In this document: in pieces, positions 52,107 to 62,259 of the stretch
Position numbering within the stretch: position 1 is the first letter of the stretch
How the letters are laid out: every line of letters starts with the position of its first letter
Assembly: GCF_027622855.1 (NCBI RefSeq)
Contig: NZ_JAPZVR010000004.1
Span: 398,583 to 462,582 of the forward strand
Origin: Glycomyces algeriensis
Lineage (GTDB): Bacteria; Actinomycetota; Actinomycetes; Mycobacteriales; Micromonosporaceae
Length of the DNA: 64,000 bases
Reading direction: 5' to 3'
Program-made: the position numbers and the translations under genes
The notes under the pieces: generated by a model
Seen by the model: only the letters and a program-made list of their open reading frames with translations
The model's database searches: none
Told to the model about the DNA's origin: nothing

Positions 52107-52858
52107 GCGGTTTCGTGCGGGCGGCCTCGGCGGAGTGGGTGAAGATCCGTTCGGTGCGGTCGACGGTGGTGTCGTTGGGGCTGTTCGCGTTCGTGGCGCT
52201 CGGGTTGGGCTGGGTGGTCGCGAACGGGTTCAATGCGGGCGGTCCGAGGACCGATGCGCTGCTGCCGGTGTTCTTCGGGCTGCTGACGGCGCAGCTGGTG
52301 CTCGTGACGTTCGCGGTGGCGACGGTGGGCGCGGAGTTCTCGACGGGGACGATCCGGGCGTCGCTGGCGGCGGTGCCGTCGCGGGGCCGGCTGTTCGCGG
52401 CGAAGATGACGGCGGTGGGTCTCACGGTGGCCGCGGTGGCGCTGGTGGTGGAGCTGGCGGTGTTCGGGCTGGTGAGGGTGGTGATCGGTGACGGGGCGGC
52501 GCCGTTGACGGCGTGGTGGACGATCGAGTCCCTGCTGGGCGGTTGGATCCACCTGACGCTGCTGAGCGTCTTCACGGCGGCGCTCGCGGTGATGCTGCGC
52601 AGCACGGTGGTCACGCTTTCGGTGCTGCTGCCGATCTTGTTCCTCTCGGGGCAGGGTTTGGGGAACATCGAGGCGATCAAGCCGGTGGCGCAATACCTGC
52701 CCGATCAGGTGGGGCTGGTGGTCATGCATTTGACGCGGCCGGGCGATCCGCAGTTCGGGCGGGATTACGGGCCCTGGGAGGGGATCCTGATCTTGGTGTT
52801 GTGGACGGTGGCGGCGCTGGTCGCGGCCTGGCTGGTGATGCGCCGCAGGGACGCCTGA
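52103..52858 (+). CDS. ABC-2 exporter permease
   Basis: The 251-residue protein starts with the cytoplasmic segment RAASAEWVKIRSVRST and has six membrane spans. VGAEFSTGTIRASLAAVPSR near residue 75 is the coupling loop of ABC-2 permeases. Its GTG overlaps the ATPase stop by four bases (GTGA). Together they form one exporter, probably switched on by the adjacent kinase/regulator pair in response to a cell-envelope agent. Confidence 0.88.
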   Translation: MSGFVRAASAEWVKIRSVRSTVVSLGLFAFVALGLGWVVANGFNAGGPRTDALLPVFFGLLTAQLVLVTFAVATVGAEFSTGTIRASLAAVPSRGRLFAAKMTAVGLTVAAVALVVELAVFGLVRVVIGDGAAPLTAWWTIESLLGGWIHLTLLSVFTAALAVMLRSTVVTLSVLLPILFLSGQGLGNIEAIKPVAQYLPDQVGLVVMHLTRPGDPQFGRDYGPWEGILILVLWTVAALVAAWLVMRRRDA

Positions 52859-52918
52859 GCGAGAACCGGAAGCCAGGAGCCAGGAGCCGGGAGTCGGAGG
52901 CGGGAGCGGAATGTGAGT

Positions 52919-52946
52919 AGGGCGGTTGGGTCATCGGCCGCCCTTT
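52919..52946 (+). terminator. Terminator of the ABC-2 exporter operon
   Basis: AGGGCGG (52919-52925) pairs with CCGCCCT (52938-52944) and is followed by TTATCTG, about 60 bases after the permease stop. Just before it (52870-52900) AGCCAGG/AGCCGGG words repeat. Confidence 0.6.
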
Positions 52947-53106
52947 ATCTGCGCTTGTGGACCGTCCACAGTTGCCGGGAATGGCGGACCGCGATGGGGG
53001 TTCTCATATAGCTTCGCTCTGTAGTCGGTCGCGGTGAACGGGGCCGCTGACCACGTGGGCGCGGCCGAGCGGGCCGGCGCTCCGCATCGGTATCGAAGGA
53101 GCACCT

Positions 53107-54117
53107 GTGAAACGCACTGCCATGTTCGGAGCGGGTTCGATGATGATCGCCGCTACGCTCGCCGCGGCCCCCGGCGCCGCGCACTCCCAGGCCCCGGAGG
53201 CGAAGGTCCTCCTGGTGAGCGAGGACTTCACCGGCGCCGAGGTGGCCGACGAGAACTTCGCCTCGCTCAACGCCTGCCTGACGGCGGCGACCGAACTCGT
53301 CGGGGAGGACGCGTTCGACGCCTGCTCCGACCAGGCCACGGGCCCCGTCCCGGCCTCGGGGAAGCAGCCCGGCTACCTGCAGTTGACCGACGCCGGCGAG
53401 TACGACACCGGCGGCGTCGTCTACAACAAGGCGCTGCCGTCGAAGCACGGCATCGAGGTGACGTTCTCGCAGTACCAGTACGGCGGCTCGGCCGCCGACG
53501 GCATCGCGTTCTTCCTCGTGGACGGCGACACGAACCTGGCCGAGACCGGCGCGTTCGGCGGCAGCCTCGGCTACGCCCAGATCGAGGCGAACGGGATGTC
53601 CGACGAAGGCGTCGACGGCGGCTACCTGGGTCTCGGCCTCGACGCCTGGGGCAACTTCTCGGCCGACACCGAGGGCCGCGGCGACGGCTGCGAGGGCGGC
53701 GACGAGGCCCCCGCGCACCTGCGGATCGAGACCAACCGCGCCCCGGACAACGTCGCGCTCCGCGGTCCCGGCCAGGGCCACGACGGGTACTGCCTGCTCG
53801 CCACGACGGCCACCGACGAGAAGATCGGCTCCTACCCGGGCGGGGACATCTTCGGCACCGACTTCCCCGCGAGCCTGCGCGCCGAGACGCTCGCCGACGC
53901 CAAGCGCACGGTGAAGCTCAAGGTCGTGCCCGAGGGCGACCACGCTTCGGTCACCGTGGACATCGACTTCCAGAACGGCGGCGGCTGGACCCGGGTCCTG
54001 GAGGCCGAGGTCCCCGACGCGCTGCCCGAGACCTTCAAGTTCGGGCTCTCCTCCTCCACTGGCGCCTCTACCGACGTGCACCTGATCCGCCACCTGCGGG
54101 TCGAGGCCTTCAAGTAG
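53107..54117 (+). CDS. Secreted L-type lectin-like protein
   Basis: The 336-residue protein has a signal peptide (KRTAMFGAGSMMIAATLAAA, cleavage after AHS near residue 27). The mature part is a concanavalin-A-like (L-type lectin) sandwich. GIAFFLVDGDTN near 137, FGGSLGYAQ near 154 and GGYLGLGLDAWGNFS near 174 correspond to the metal- and sugar-binding loops. Cysteine pairs are present (near 57/75 and 198/225). There is no LPXTG, lipobox or C-terminal anchor, so it is probably free or wall-associated. It may bind the organism's own or a competitor's glycans. The ATG at 53107 has AAGGAGC about five bases upstream. Confidence 0.8.
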   Translation: MKRTAMFGAGSMMIAATLAAAPGAAHSQAPEAKVLLVSEDFTGAEVADENFASLNACLTAATELVGEDAFDACSDQATGPVPASGKQPGYLQLTDAGEYDTGGVVYNKALPSKHGIEVTFSQYQYGGSAADGIAFFLVDGDTNLAETGAFGGSLGYAQIEANGMSDEGVDGGYLGLGLDAWGNFSADTEGRGDGCEGGDEAPAHLRIETNRAPDNVALRGPGQGHDGYCLLATTATDEKIGSYPGGDIFGTDFPASLRAETLADAKRTVKLKVVPEGDHASVTVDIDFQNGGGWTRVLEAEVPDALPETFKFGLSSSTGASTDVHLIRHLRVEAFK

Positions 54118-54132
54118 CGCACACACGACGAG

Positions 54133-54165
54133 GGAGGGCCCGCGGCATCGCGCCGCGGGCCCTCC
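54133..54165. terminator. Bidirectional terminator lectin / lpdA
   Basis: GGAGGGCCCGCGGC (54133-54146) pairs perfectly with GCCGCGGGCCCTCC (54152-54165) across ATCGC, between the two convergent genes. Confidence 0.85.
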
Positions 54166-54177
54166 TTCGCTGCTGCG

Positions 54178-55563
54178 TCAGAACTCCATGAGCTGGCGGG
54201 CGGCCTCGGCGACCGAGCCCGACAGCGACGGGTAGATCGTGAACGTCCGGGCGACCTGCTCGACGGTGAGCCGCTGCTCGACGGCCAGGGCGATCGGGGT
54301 GATGAGTTCGGAGGCGCGGGAGCCGACGACGACGCCGCCAGCGACGATCCCGGAGGAGTTCCAGGCGAAGAGCTTCACGAAGCCTTCGGTGCGGTCGACC
54401 ATCTTGGCGCGCGGGTTGGACGCGAACGGGAGGAGGACGCCGCGGCAGTCGACCTTGCCGGAGTCGACGTCGGCCTGGGTGACGCCGACCGAGGCGAGTT
54501 CGGGGTCGGTGAAGACGTTGGCGGCGACGTGGGCGAGTTTGATGGGGCGCACGGCTTCGCCGAGGGCGTGCCAGATGGCGATGCGGCCCTGCATGGCGGC
54601 GACCGAGGCGAGGGCGTGGACGCCGGTCACGTCGCCGGCCGCGTACACGCCGGGGACGTTGGTGCGGGAGACCTTGTCGACGGGGATGAAGCCGCGCTCG
54701 TCGACGGTGATGCCGTAGGCGTGGAGGCCGAGGTTGTCGGAGTTGGGGATGGAGCCGACGCAGATGAGCGCGTGGGTGCCTTCGATGACGGTGCCGTCGT
54801 CGAGTTCGACCTCGACGCCGTCGTCGGTGCGGCGGGCCGCGGCGGCGCGGGAGTGGTTGCGGACGTCCATGCCGCGGCGGACGAAGACGCGCCCGACGGT
54901 CTCGGCGGCCTCGGCGTCCTCGTGGGGCATGACGCGGTCGCGGGAGGAGATGAGGGTGACGTGCGAGCCCATCGCGAGGTAGGCGGAGGCGAACTCGGCG
55001 CCGGTCACACCGGAGCCGACGACGATGAGGTGCTCGGGGAGTTCCTTCAGGTCGTACAGCTGGCGCCAGGTGAGGATGCGCTCGCCGTCCACGGGGGCGG
55101 AGGTGAGGGTGCGCGGGGTGGCGCCGGTGGCGATGAGGACGACATCGGCGTCGGCCTCGTACGGCTCGCCCTCGGTGGGGACGATGTGGAGCTCGTGGAC
55201 GTAGTTGTAGCCCTTGTCGACCCGCAGCGCGCCGCGGCCGTGGACGATGTCGACACCGACGCCGGCGAGCTTCTGGGCGATGTCGGCGGACTGCTGGGCG
55301 GCGAGCCGCCGGACGCGGCCGTTGACGGCGACGGGGTCGGCGGTGGCCTCGAGGGTGGCGACGCCGAGCTCGCTCGACTCGTGGATCTCGGTGAGGACGG
55401 AGGAGGCGGCGATGAAGGTCTTGGAAGGGACGCAGTCGGAGAGGACGCAGGCGCCGCCCGGTCCGGTGGCCTCGATGAGGGTGACGTCGGCGCCGAGTTG
55501 GGCCGCCACGAGGGCGGCTTCATACCCGGCCGGGCCTCCGCCGATGATCGCTACTCGTGCCAC
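54178..55563 (-). CDS. lpdA: LpdA-like NAD(P)H:quinone reductase (flavoprotein disulfide reductase family)
   Basis: The 461-residue FAD protein begins VAIIGGGPAGYEAALVAAQL. The redox region GGACVLSDCVPSKT keeps a CxxxxC pair near residue 40. The C-terminal end reads TIYPSLSGSVAEAAR, without the His-Glu pair that lipoamide dehydrogenases need. This combination is the mark of Mycobacterium LpdA (Rv3303c), which reduces quinones. The NAD(P) site is VVGSGVTGAEFAS near 185 and the second FAD site is GVYAAGDVTG near 308. The gene order (next gene divergent, then an amidohydrolase, later pmmB) supports the name. Confidence 0.85.
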   Translation of the reverse strand: MARVAIIGGGPAGYEAALVAAQLGADVTLIEATGPGGACVLSDCVPSKTFIAASSVLTEIHESSELGVATLEATADPVAVNGRVRRLAAQQSADIAQKLAGVGVDIVHGRGALRVDKGYNYVHELHIVPTEGEPYEADADVVLIATGATPRTLTSAPVDGERILTWRQLYDLKELPEHLIVVGSGVTGAEFASAYLAMGSHVTLISSRDRVMPHEDAEAAETVGRVFVRRGMDVRNHSRAAAARRTDDGVEVELDDGTVIEGTHALICVGSIPNSDNLGLHAYGITVDERGFIPVDKVSRTNVPGVYAAGDVTGVHALASVAAMQGRIAIWHALGEAVRPIKLAHVAANVFTDPELASVGVTQADVDSGKVDCRGVLLPFASNPRAKMVDRTEGFVKLFAWNSSGIVAGGVVVGSRASELITPIALAVEQRLTVEQVARTFTIYPSLSGSVAEAARQLMEF

Positions 55564-55589
55564 GGTGCGCCTTTCGGTGTTCGGGATGC

Positions 55590-55618
55590 TTCAGTGCGGG
55601 CAGGTTTAAGGGTATCTT
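55590..55618 (+). promoter_or_regulatory. Promoter for a leaderless cyclotransferase-like transcript
   Basis: TTCAGT (55590-55595) and TATCTT (55613-55618) are 17 bases apart, and the GTG at 55625 begins six bases after the second box. No ribosome site is present, so translation probably starts at the 5' end. Confidence 0.55.
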
Positions 55619-55624
55619 CGAGTC

Positions 55625-56068
55625 GTGCATCTCTATGCCGCGTATGGCTCGAATCTCGACCCTGCCCGAATGCGCGCCACGTGCCCGCGGTCGCCGCTGG
55701 TGGGTACCGGCTGGCTGGAAGGCTGGCGCCTGACGTTCGGCAACGCCGACCTGGGCTCGGAGACCGCCGTCGCGACGGTGGTGGAGTCGCCGGGCGAGCG
55801 GGTGTTCGTGGCGCTCTACGACCTCGACCCGGCGGACCGGCAGGTCCTGGACGAGCTCGAGGGGCTGAACTCGGGGCTGTACCGGAAGATGCACACCCAG
55901 GCGGCGACGCTGGAGGCGAACCGCCAGGTGTGGCTGTACGTCTTCGAGGGCTTCGAGGGCGGGCTGCCGAGCCAGTGGTACCTCGACGAGATCATGCAGG
56001 CGGCCGAGGCCGCAGGCGCCCCGCAGGACTACGTCGAGACCCTCCGGAAGCGGCCCACCGCCGAATGA
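55625..56068 (+). CDS. Gamma-glutamylcyclotransferase-like protein
   Basis: The 147-residue protein has the family start YAAYGSNLDPARM, where YGSN binds the glutamyl carboxylate, and an acidic residue near 80 (LDELEGLN) where GGCT enzymes have their catalytic Glu. It is single-domain and cytoplasmic. The family splits gamma-glutamyl amines or peptides; the true substrate of this actinobacterial branch is not known. Divergent from lpdA by 61 bases, as in M. tuberculosis Rv3303c-Rv3304. Confidence 0.82.
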   Translation: MHLYAAYGSNLDPARMRATCPRSPLVGTGWLEGWRLTFGNADLGSETAVATVVESPGERVFVALYDLDPADRQVLDELEGLNSGLYRKMHTQAATLEANRQVWLYVFEGFEGGLPSQWYLDEIMQAAEAAGAPQDYVETLRKRPTAE

Positions 56069-56606
56069 GCGATCGGGTCTGACGGCTGCGCAGGCGGCCG
56101 AGGTCCGGTCCGGCGAGCAGCTGGCCCAGGAGGGCCGGCCGGTCGACGGCGTGCACCTCATCGCCCACGGCCGTCGAGCAGTTCGGCGCCGGCCCGTTCG
56201 GCGACCGGTTCGACGGCTGCTCACGCGGCCCGGCTCGACCGTGACCGACCGCCGAGACGGACCTCGCCCGCTGATCCGGCCGAGGATCGTTCGACCCGCG
56301 GCCTGCTCGAACTGCGCTGGGTGACCGGGCCCGGCAGGTTCGGTCCGATTCGACTGCCTAGCAGGTGGTCCACCAGTCCGACTGCTGCATCTGCGGTCTG
56401 CTTCGGGCTGCACCGCTGGTCGAGCGGTGTGTCGTACCTTGCCCGTAGTCTCGGATTCGGGGGCGCTGCGGATGTCCGATTTGCCGGGACGCTCCGTTCA
56501 CGTTTCGCGGGACGGGCCGCGTGTCGGACCCTGCGCGTAGCGTTGATATCGGGGGTTCCCTGGGTGTCCGATTTGCCTGGACACTCCGTTCACATTCTTG
56601 GAGATG
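56069..56606. other. Intergenic region with a ~102-bp direct repeat
   Basis: No gene is evident. TGTCCGATTTGCC then GGAC and CTCCGTTCAC occurs at 56473 and again at 56575 (offset 102), with similar flanks (TCGGGGG before, TT after). In the second copy GTGTCC and GGACAC form an inverted repeat across nine bases. The left half, 56069-56440, shows only Arg/Pro-coding noise frames. Confidence 0.55.
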
Positions 56607-56641
56607 ACGATCGGGGAGTCGCTTCGCGACTCCCCGATCGT
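56607..56641. terminator. Strong terminator of the amidohydrolase gene
   Basis: ACGATCGGGGAGTCGC (56607-56622) pairs perfectly with GCGACTCCCCGATCGT (56626-56641) across TTC. It ends 12 bases past the amidohydrolase stop and could also stop transcripts from the left. Confidence 0.85.
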
Positions 56642-56652
56642 GCTGTGCTGCT

Positions 56653-57843
56653 TTAGAAGGCCGGGCTCGCGGCGGCGGCGAGGACGGTGTGGGTCATGAC
56701 GCGGATGCCGTGGGCGAGAGCGGTCTCGTCGATGTCGAAGTTGCCCTGGTGGATGTCGAGCCGCTCGCCGGGCCGGCCGACGCCGAGGCGGGCCATCGCG
56801 CCGGGGACCTGCTCGAGGTAGTACGCGAAGTCCTCGCCGCCCATGGACATCGGGGCTTCGGCGACGGCCTCGTCGCCGAGCGCGGCGGCGGTGGCGCCGG
56901 CGAACATCGCGGAGGCGATGCGGTCGTTGACGACCGGCGGGACCCCGCGGCGGTAGTCGATCTCGCACTCGACCCCGGAGGCGCGGGCGACCGAGCGGGT
57001 CACCTCCTGCACGAGGTCGGGGATCATGTCCCAGGTCTCGCGGCCGTGCACCCTGACGGTGGCGCGCGCGAGGGCCTCCTGCGGGATCGCGTTCGCGGCC
57101 TCGCCCGCCTGCACCGCGCCGAACACGATCGCGACGGACTGCCGCGGGTCGAGGCGGCGGTTGACGAGCGCGGGCACGTCGACCACGACACGCCCGATCG
57201 CGTTGACGAGATCCGAGGTCAGGTGCGGGCGGGAAGTGTGGCCGCCGCGGCCGGACATGCGGACCTCCATGACGTCGCACGCCGCGGTCAGGGGCCCGTT
57301 CCGGACGGCGATCTTCCCGGACTGGAACTGCGGGTCGCAGTGGAACGCGAAGATCGCGGCGACGTCCTGCAGCGCCCCGTACTTGATCATGGTCGGCGCG
57401 CCCGACGGGAACTGCTCCTCGGACGGCTGGAACACCAGCCGGAACCGCCCGGGCAGCCCTTCGAGGCGGTCGATCTCGGCGAGGACGCGGCCCAGGCCCA
57501 TGAGCATCGCGGTGTGGGCGTCGTGCCCGCACGCGTGGCAGACCCCGGGGACCGTGGAGCGGTACGGGACCTGCTTCGGGTCGTGGATCGGCAGCGCGTC
57601 CATGTCGGCGCGGATGGCGATCACGCGGTCGCCCGTGCCGATGTCGCAGGTGAGACCGGTGCCGTCGGGGATGATCTGCGGGTCGAGGCCGGCGTCGGCG
57701 AGCGCGGCGGCCACGTAGTTCGCGGTGTCGTGCTCCTGGCGGGAGAGGCGCGGGTTCGCGTGGATGTGGCGGCGGGCCGCGATGACCTCGCCCGCGTGGG
57801 CGGCCAGCCAGCCGTCCAGGAACTCGGGCAGCGACATGGACAT
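56653..57843 (-). CDS. M20 family amidohydrolase (AmiA/AmiB-like)
   Basis: The 396-residue metallopeptidase starts with SLPEFLDGWLAAHAGEVI, then RRHIHANPRLSRQE, the metal residues in IRADMDALPI near 95 and GVCHACGHDAHTAML near 120, FQPSEEQFPSGA near 155 with the general base Glu, and GGEDFAYYLE near 353. It hydrolyses N-acyl or peptide bonds of small substrates. The ATG at 57843 has GAGGA seven bases upstream and gives the normal N-terminus. An in-frame ATG at 57999 would add 52 residues. In M. tuberculosis a relative (amiA1) follows lpdA and Rv3304, as here. Confidence 0.9.
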   Translation of the reverse strand: MSMSLPEFLDGWLAAHAGEVIAARRHIHANPRLSRQEHDTANYVAAALADAGLDPQIIPDGTGLTCDIGTGDRVIAIRADMDALPIHDPKQVPYRSTVPGVCHACGHDAHTAMLMGLGRVLAEIDRLEGLPGRFRLVFQPSEEQFPSGAPTMIKYGALQDVAAIFAFHCDPQFQSGKIAVRNGPLTAACDVMEVRMSGRGGHTSRPHLTSDLVNAIGRVVVDVPALVNRRLDPRQSVAIVFGAVQAGEAANAIPQEALARATVRVHGRETWDMIPDLVQEVTRSVARASGVECEIDYRRGVPPVVNDRIASAMFAGATAAALGDEAVAEAPMSMGGEDFAYYLEQVPGAMARLGVGRPGERLDIHQGNFDIDETALAHGIRVMTHTVLAAAASPAF

Positions 57844-58354
57844 GGCCTGCTCCTCAGCGGCGTTGCCGGAACTGTCGAACGAGGGGAGGGCGCCGGGCAC
57901 CACGAGACACGATTCGGGCGCGATCGCACCCGGCAGCGGCTCATTGGACTTTGTGGCGATACCCATCTCGACGACTTTCTCCGCAGTGAGCGTAAACATT
58001 CCTTCGCGCCTCGCAATTCGCGTTCGAGGATCACAGCCAATGGAGGGCGATCGGGCAAGCTTAATCCGATCGCGCTCCGTTGCGGCCAGCGCCGTGATTT
58101 GCGACATCCGGCCATCGTCCTGCTGGTCCCCGCGCCAGTGGTGACGGTTGCGCGACGAACGGTCACGCCTCTAGAGCCGTACCCGCTGTCATGAGGCATA
58201 ACGCTTGCCGGGCCGATAAGTTACGGCCGAGATCCGGTTTTCATTCGGAACAGGGACGCGCAAGCCGGTATGACGCGTCCGCGCGCAAGTGTTTCCCCGT
58301 GCCCCGTTTTCGGCGACAGACCCATTGTGCGCTTCCCCGAAAGTGACGAAGCGG
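57844..58354. other. Gap between the mutase and amidohydrolase genes, with a possible coded extension
   Basis: From the ATG at 57999 to 57843 the frame of the amidohydrolase stays open, with GAGG nine bases before that ATG. The 52-residue reading begins MFTLTAEKVVEMGIATKSNE. It is not part of the M20 fold. It could be an N-terminal extension or a leader. From 58000 to 58354 I see no gene; A+T rises near 58050-58110 and suggests a promoter. Confidence 0.4.
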
Positions 58355-59941
<1,587 letters not shown>

Positions 59942-60158
59942 GGCTGCCATCCTAGGGGTTGAACTGCGTCTTCGGGAAGGTCCGCCCCGGTCCCGGCGGC
60001 ACGGTCCCGGCGACGCTTGCGAGCCGTAATTTTGTAATGCCGCTTCCGGGGCCGCCCGCCCCTTACGACGCCGTTCGCGACCGGTTACGGAAACCCGGTA
60101 CCGACCGGTCGGCCCCGACACGGCAGACTAGTGGGGATCCCTCGCGAGGAGTGGCCGA

Positions 60159-62198
60159 ATGACGTACTCATCTGACTACGGTCGCGGTGGTCCCGGCGCA
60201 TATGAGGACCCCCGCCCCGGCGCGGTACCGTCCCCTCGGTACTCCCCCGAACCCCAAGAGTCACAGGGGTTCTCCGGTGCATCCTACGGTTCCGGGCGCG
60301 GCGGGGGTGATCCGCGTCCCTCCTTCGGCGCGGCCGGCCCGCGCGGCGCCGGGCCCGACCCGTACCGCCCGGCGCAGGGCTCCCGCCCGGACCCGGGACG
60401 GGAGCCGTACGGCCAGTCGAACCCGGGCCTCGGGCCGTCGGAGCCGGGCTACGGCCAGTCGAACCCGGGGTTCAACCGGGACGCGTACGGCGGCGACTCG
60501 TACGGGGACTCCACCTCCCGGCACAGCTCCTCGTACGGCAACTACGGGAACCTCGGCCAGAGCTTCGCCGTCGGCGGCCAGGGCCAGCGCCCCCGCGTCC
60601 CTCCCACGGGGACGGGGAACCGGGCCGGGCCCGGGGACCTCGTGGCCGACCGCTACCAGCTGGTGGACCTTGTCGGCAAGGGCGGCAACGGGTCCGTGTG
60701 GCGCGCCCAGGACATGGTGCTGCGCCGCGAGGTGGCGCTGAAAGAGGTGTTCCTGCCGCCGGACCTGCCCGCGCCCGAGCGCGTGCAGCTCATCGAACGG
60801 TCCCGGCGCGAGGCGCAGATCGCGGCGGCGCTGTCGCATCCGTCGATCATCCGCATCTTCGACGTGGTCGAGCACGCTGGCCTGCCGTGGATCGTCATGG
60901 AGCTGCTGCAGGCGCGCAGTCTCGCGGAGATCCTCACGCAGGACGGGCCGCTCGCGCCGCGTGTCGCCGCGAAGATCGGGCTCGCGCTCGTCGGGGCGCT
61001 CCAGGCCGCGCACGACGCGGGGATCATCCACCGCGACATCAAGCCCGGGAACGTCCTCATCTCCACCGACGGCCGGTGCGTGCTCTCGGACTTCGGTGCG
61101 GCCCAGCAGCACCAGGTGTCGGGTGGGACGACGCCGGGGAAGGTGCTGGGTTCGGCGCATTACATCGCGCCGGAGCGGGCGGTCGGGCATCCGGCCGAGC
61201 CGGCGAGCGACGTGTTCAGTCTCGGCGTGACCTTGTACGCGGCCGTCGAGGGGCGGCCGCCGTTCGACCGGGGGGACGCCGTCTCGACCATGCGCGCGGT
61301 CGTGCAGGAGCCGCCGGAGAACCCGCGCCACGCGGGGCCGCTCACGCCGCTCATCGGCGGGATGCTCGCGAAGGACCCGCAGCAGCGGGCGCCGCTGCCG
61401 CAGGTCCGCCAGGAGCTGCAGGCGCTGCTCGCCGGGCCGCTGGGCACCGGCGGGATTCCGCAGCAGTCGCCGCCGCTCCAGCGGCAGGGGGCTTACCAGG
61501 ACGTCTCGCCGCCGCGCACCGGCGCGCGCCCGAACGTCCGGGAGCGGGATCCTGAGCCGGAGCCGACCGGGAACGTGTGGAAGTCCACTTCGGTCATCGC
61601 CGTGTGCGTGCTGCTGGCGCTCGTCCTCGTGTGGGGCGGTTACAAGCTGCTCCTGGGTGACACCAGCAGCGGCGGCGAGGAGCCGGGCGCTTCCGACAGC
61701 GCCGCCGAGGACCCCGCTAGCGAAGGCGGCGAGTCCGAGGGCGGCGAGGGTCCCGCGTTCGAGACCGCGGCGCACGAAGGCGAGGGGTTCACCGCGAACT
61801 ACCCCGCGACCTGGGCCGAAGGTGAAGCGGGCGAGCACTACGCGGTGTACTACAACCCCGACGACGAGACCCAGTGGGTGCGGTTCTACTCCGGTTTCGA
61901 CCACGGGGCCGACAGCACCGAGGCGTACCTCACCGACTACTGGGAGGGGCTGCCCGACTCCATGGAGGACCTCGACCAGGTGCAGCTCGAGGCGGCCTCG
62001 TTCGGCGGCATGGACGGCACCGTCCTGGAGTACACCGGTACGAACCTCGACGACGGCGCCGACCGGCACTCGATCTGGGCGCTCGTCGACGCCGGCGACG
62101 GCACCTCCTACGGGGTGTTCATCTCCGGCGACGCCGCCGCATGGGACCTATCACAGCAGGTGTACGACGAGGCTGTGGCGTCGTTCGCGACCGGCTGA
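60159..62198 (+). CDS. Transmembrane Ser/Thr protein kinase (PknB type)
   Basis: The 679-residue protein has an N-terminal disordered region of about 160 residues rich in Gly, Pro, Ser and Tyr with SNPG repeats. A kinase domain follows, with LVGKGGNGSVWRAQ near 170, ALKEV with the ATP lysine near 195, HRDIKPGNVL with catalytic Asp near 293, and LSDFGAA. A single membrane span lies at about 477-497. The about 180-residue extracellular region is Glu/Ser/Gly-rich, then folded, with no PASTA repeats. Putting a disordered region before the kinase is unusual for PknB relatives. It probably senses the envelope. The start has GGAG seven bases upstream. Confidence 0.92.
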   Translation: MTYSSDYGRGGPGAYEDPRPGAVPSPRYSPEPQESQGFSGASYGSGRGGGDPRPSFGAAGPRGAGPDPYRPAQGSRPDPGREPYGQSNPGLGPSEPGYGQSNPGFNRDAYGGDSYGDSTSRHSSSYGNYGNLGQSFAVGGQGQRPRVPPTGTGNRAGPGDLVADRYQLVDLVGKGGNGSVWRAQDMVLRREVALKEVFLPPDLPAPERVQLIERSRREAQIAAALSHPSIIRIFDVVEHAGLPWIVMELLQARSLAEILTQDGPLAPRVAAKIGLALVGALQAAHDAGIIHRDIKPGNVLISTDGRCVLSDFGAAQQHQVSGGTTPGKVLGSAHYIAPERAVGHPAEPASDVFSLGVTLYAAVEGRPPFDRGDAVSTMRAVVQEPPENPRHAGPLTPLIGGMLAKDPQQRAPLPQVRQELQALLAGPLGTGGIPQQSPPLQRQGAYQDVSPPRTGARPNVRERDPEPEPTGNVWKSTSVIAVCVLLALVLVWGGYKLLLGDTSSGGEEPGASDSAAEDPASEGGESEGGEGPAFETAAHEGEGFTANYPATWAEGEAGEHYAVYYNPDDETQWVRFYSGFDHGADSTEAYLTDYWEGLPDSMEDLDQVQLEAASFGGMDGTVLEYTGTNLDDGADRHSIWALVDAGDGTSYGVFISGDAAAWDLSQQVYDEAVASFATG

Positions 62199-62227
62199 GG
62201 CCACACCGTCCACAACAGCGGCCTCCC

Positions 62228-62259
62228 GTCATGCGGATATGCGACGATTTCCGCATGAC
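62228..62259. promoter_or_regulatory. Inverted repeat around the pmmB start codon
   Basis: GTCATGCGGA (62228-62237) pairs exactly with TCCGCATGAC (62250-62259), across 12 bases. The right arm contains the pmmB ATG (62255). In RNA the hairpin would hide the start. As DNA it could be an operator. Confidence 0.45.
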
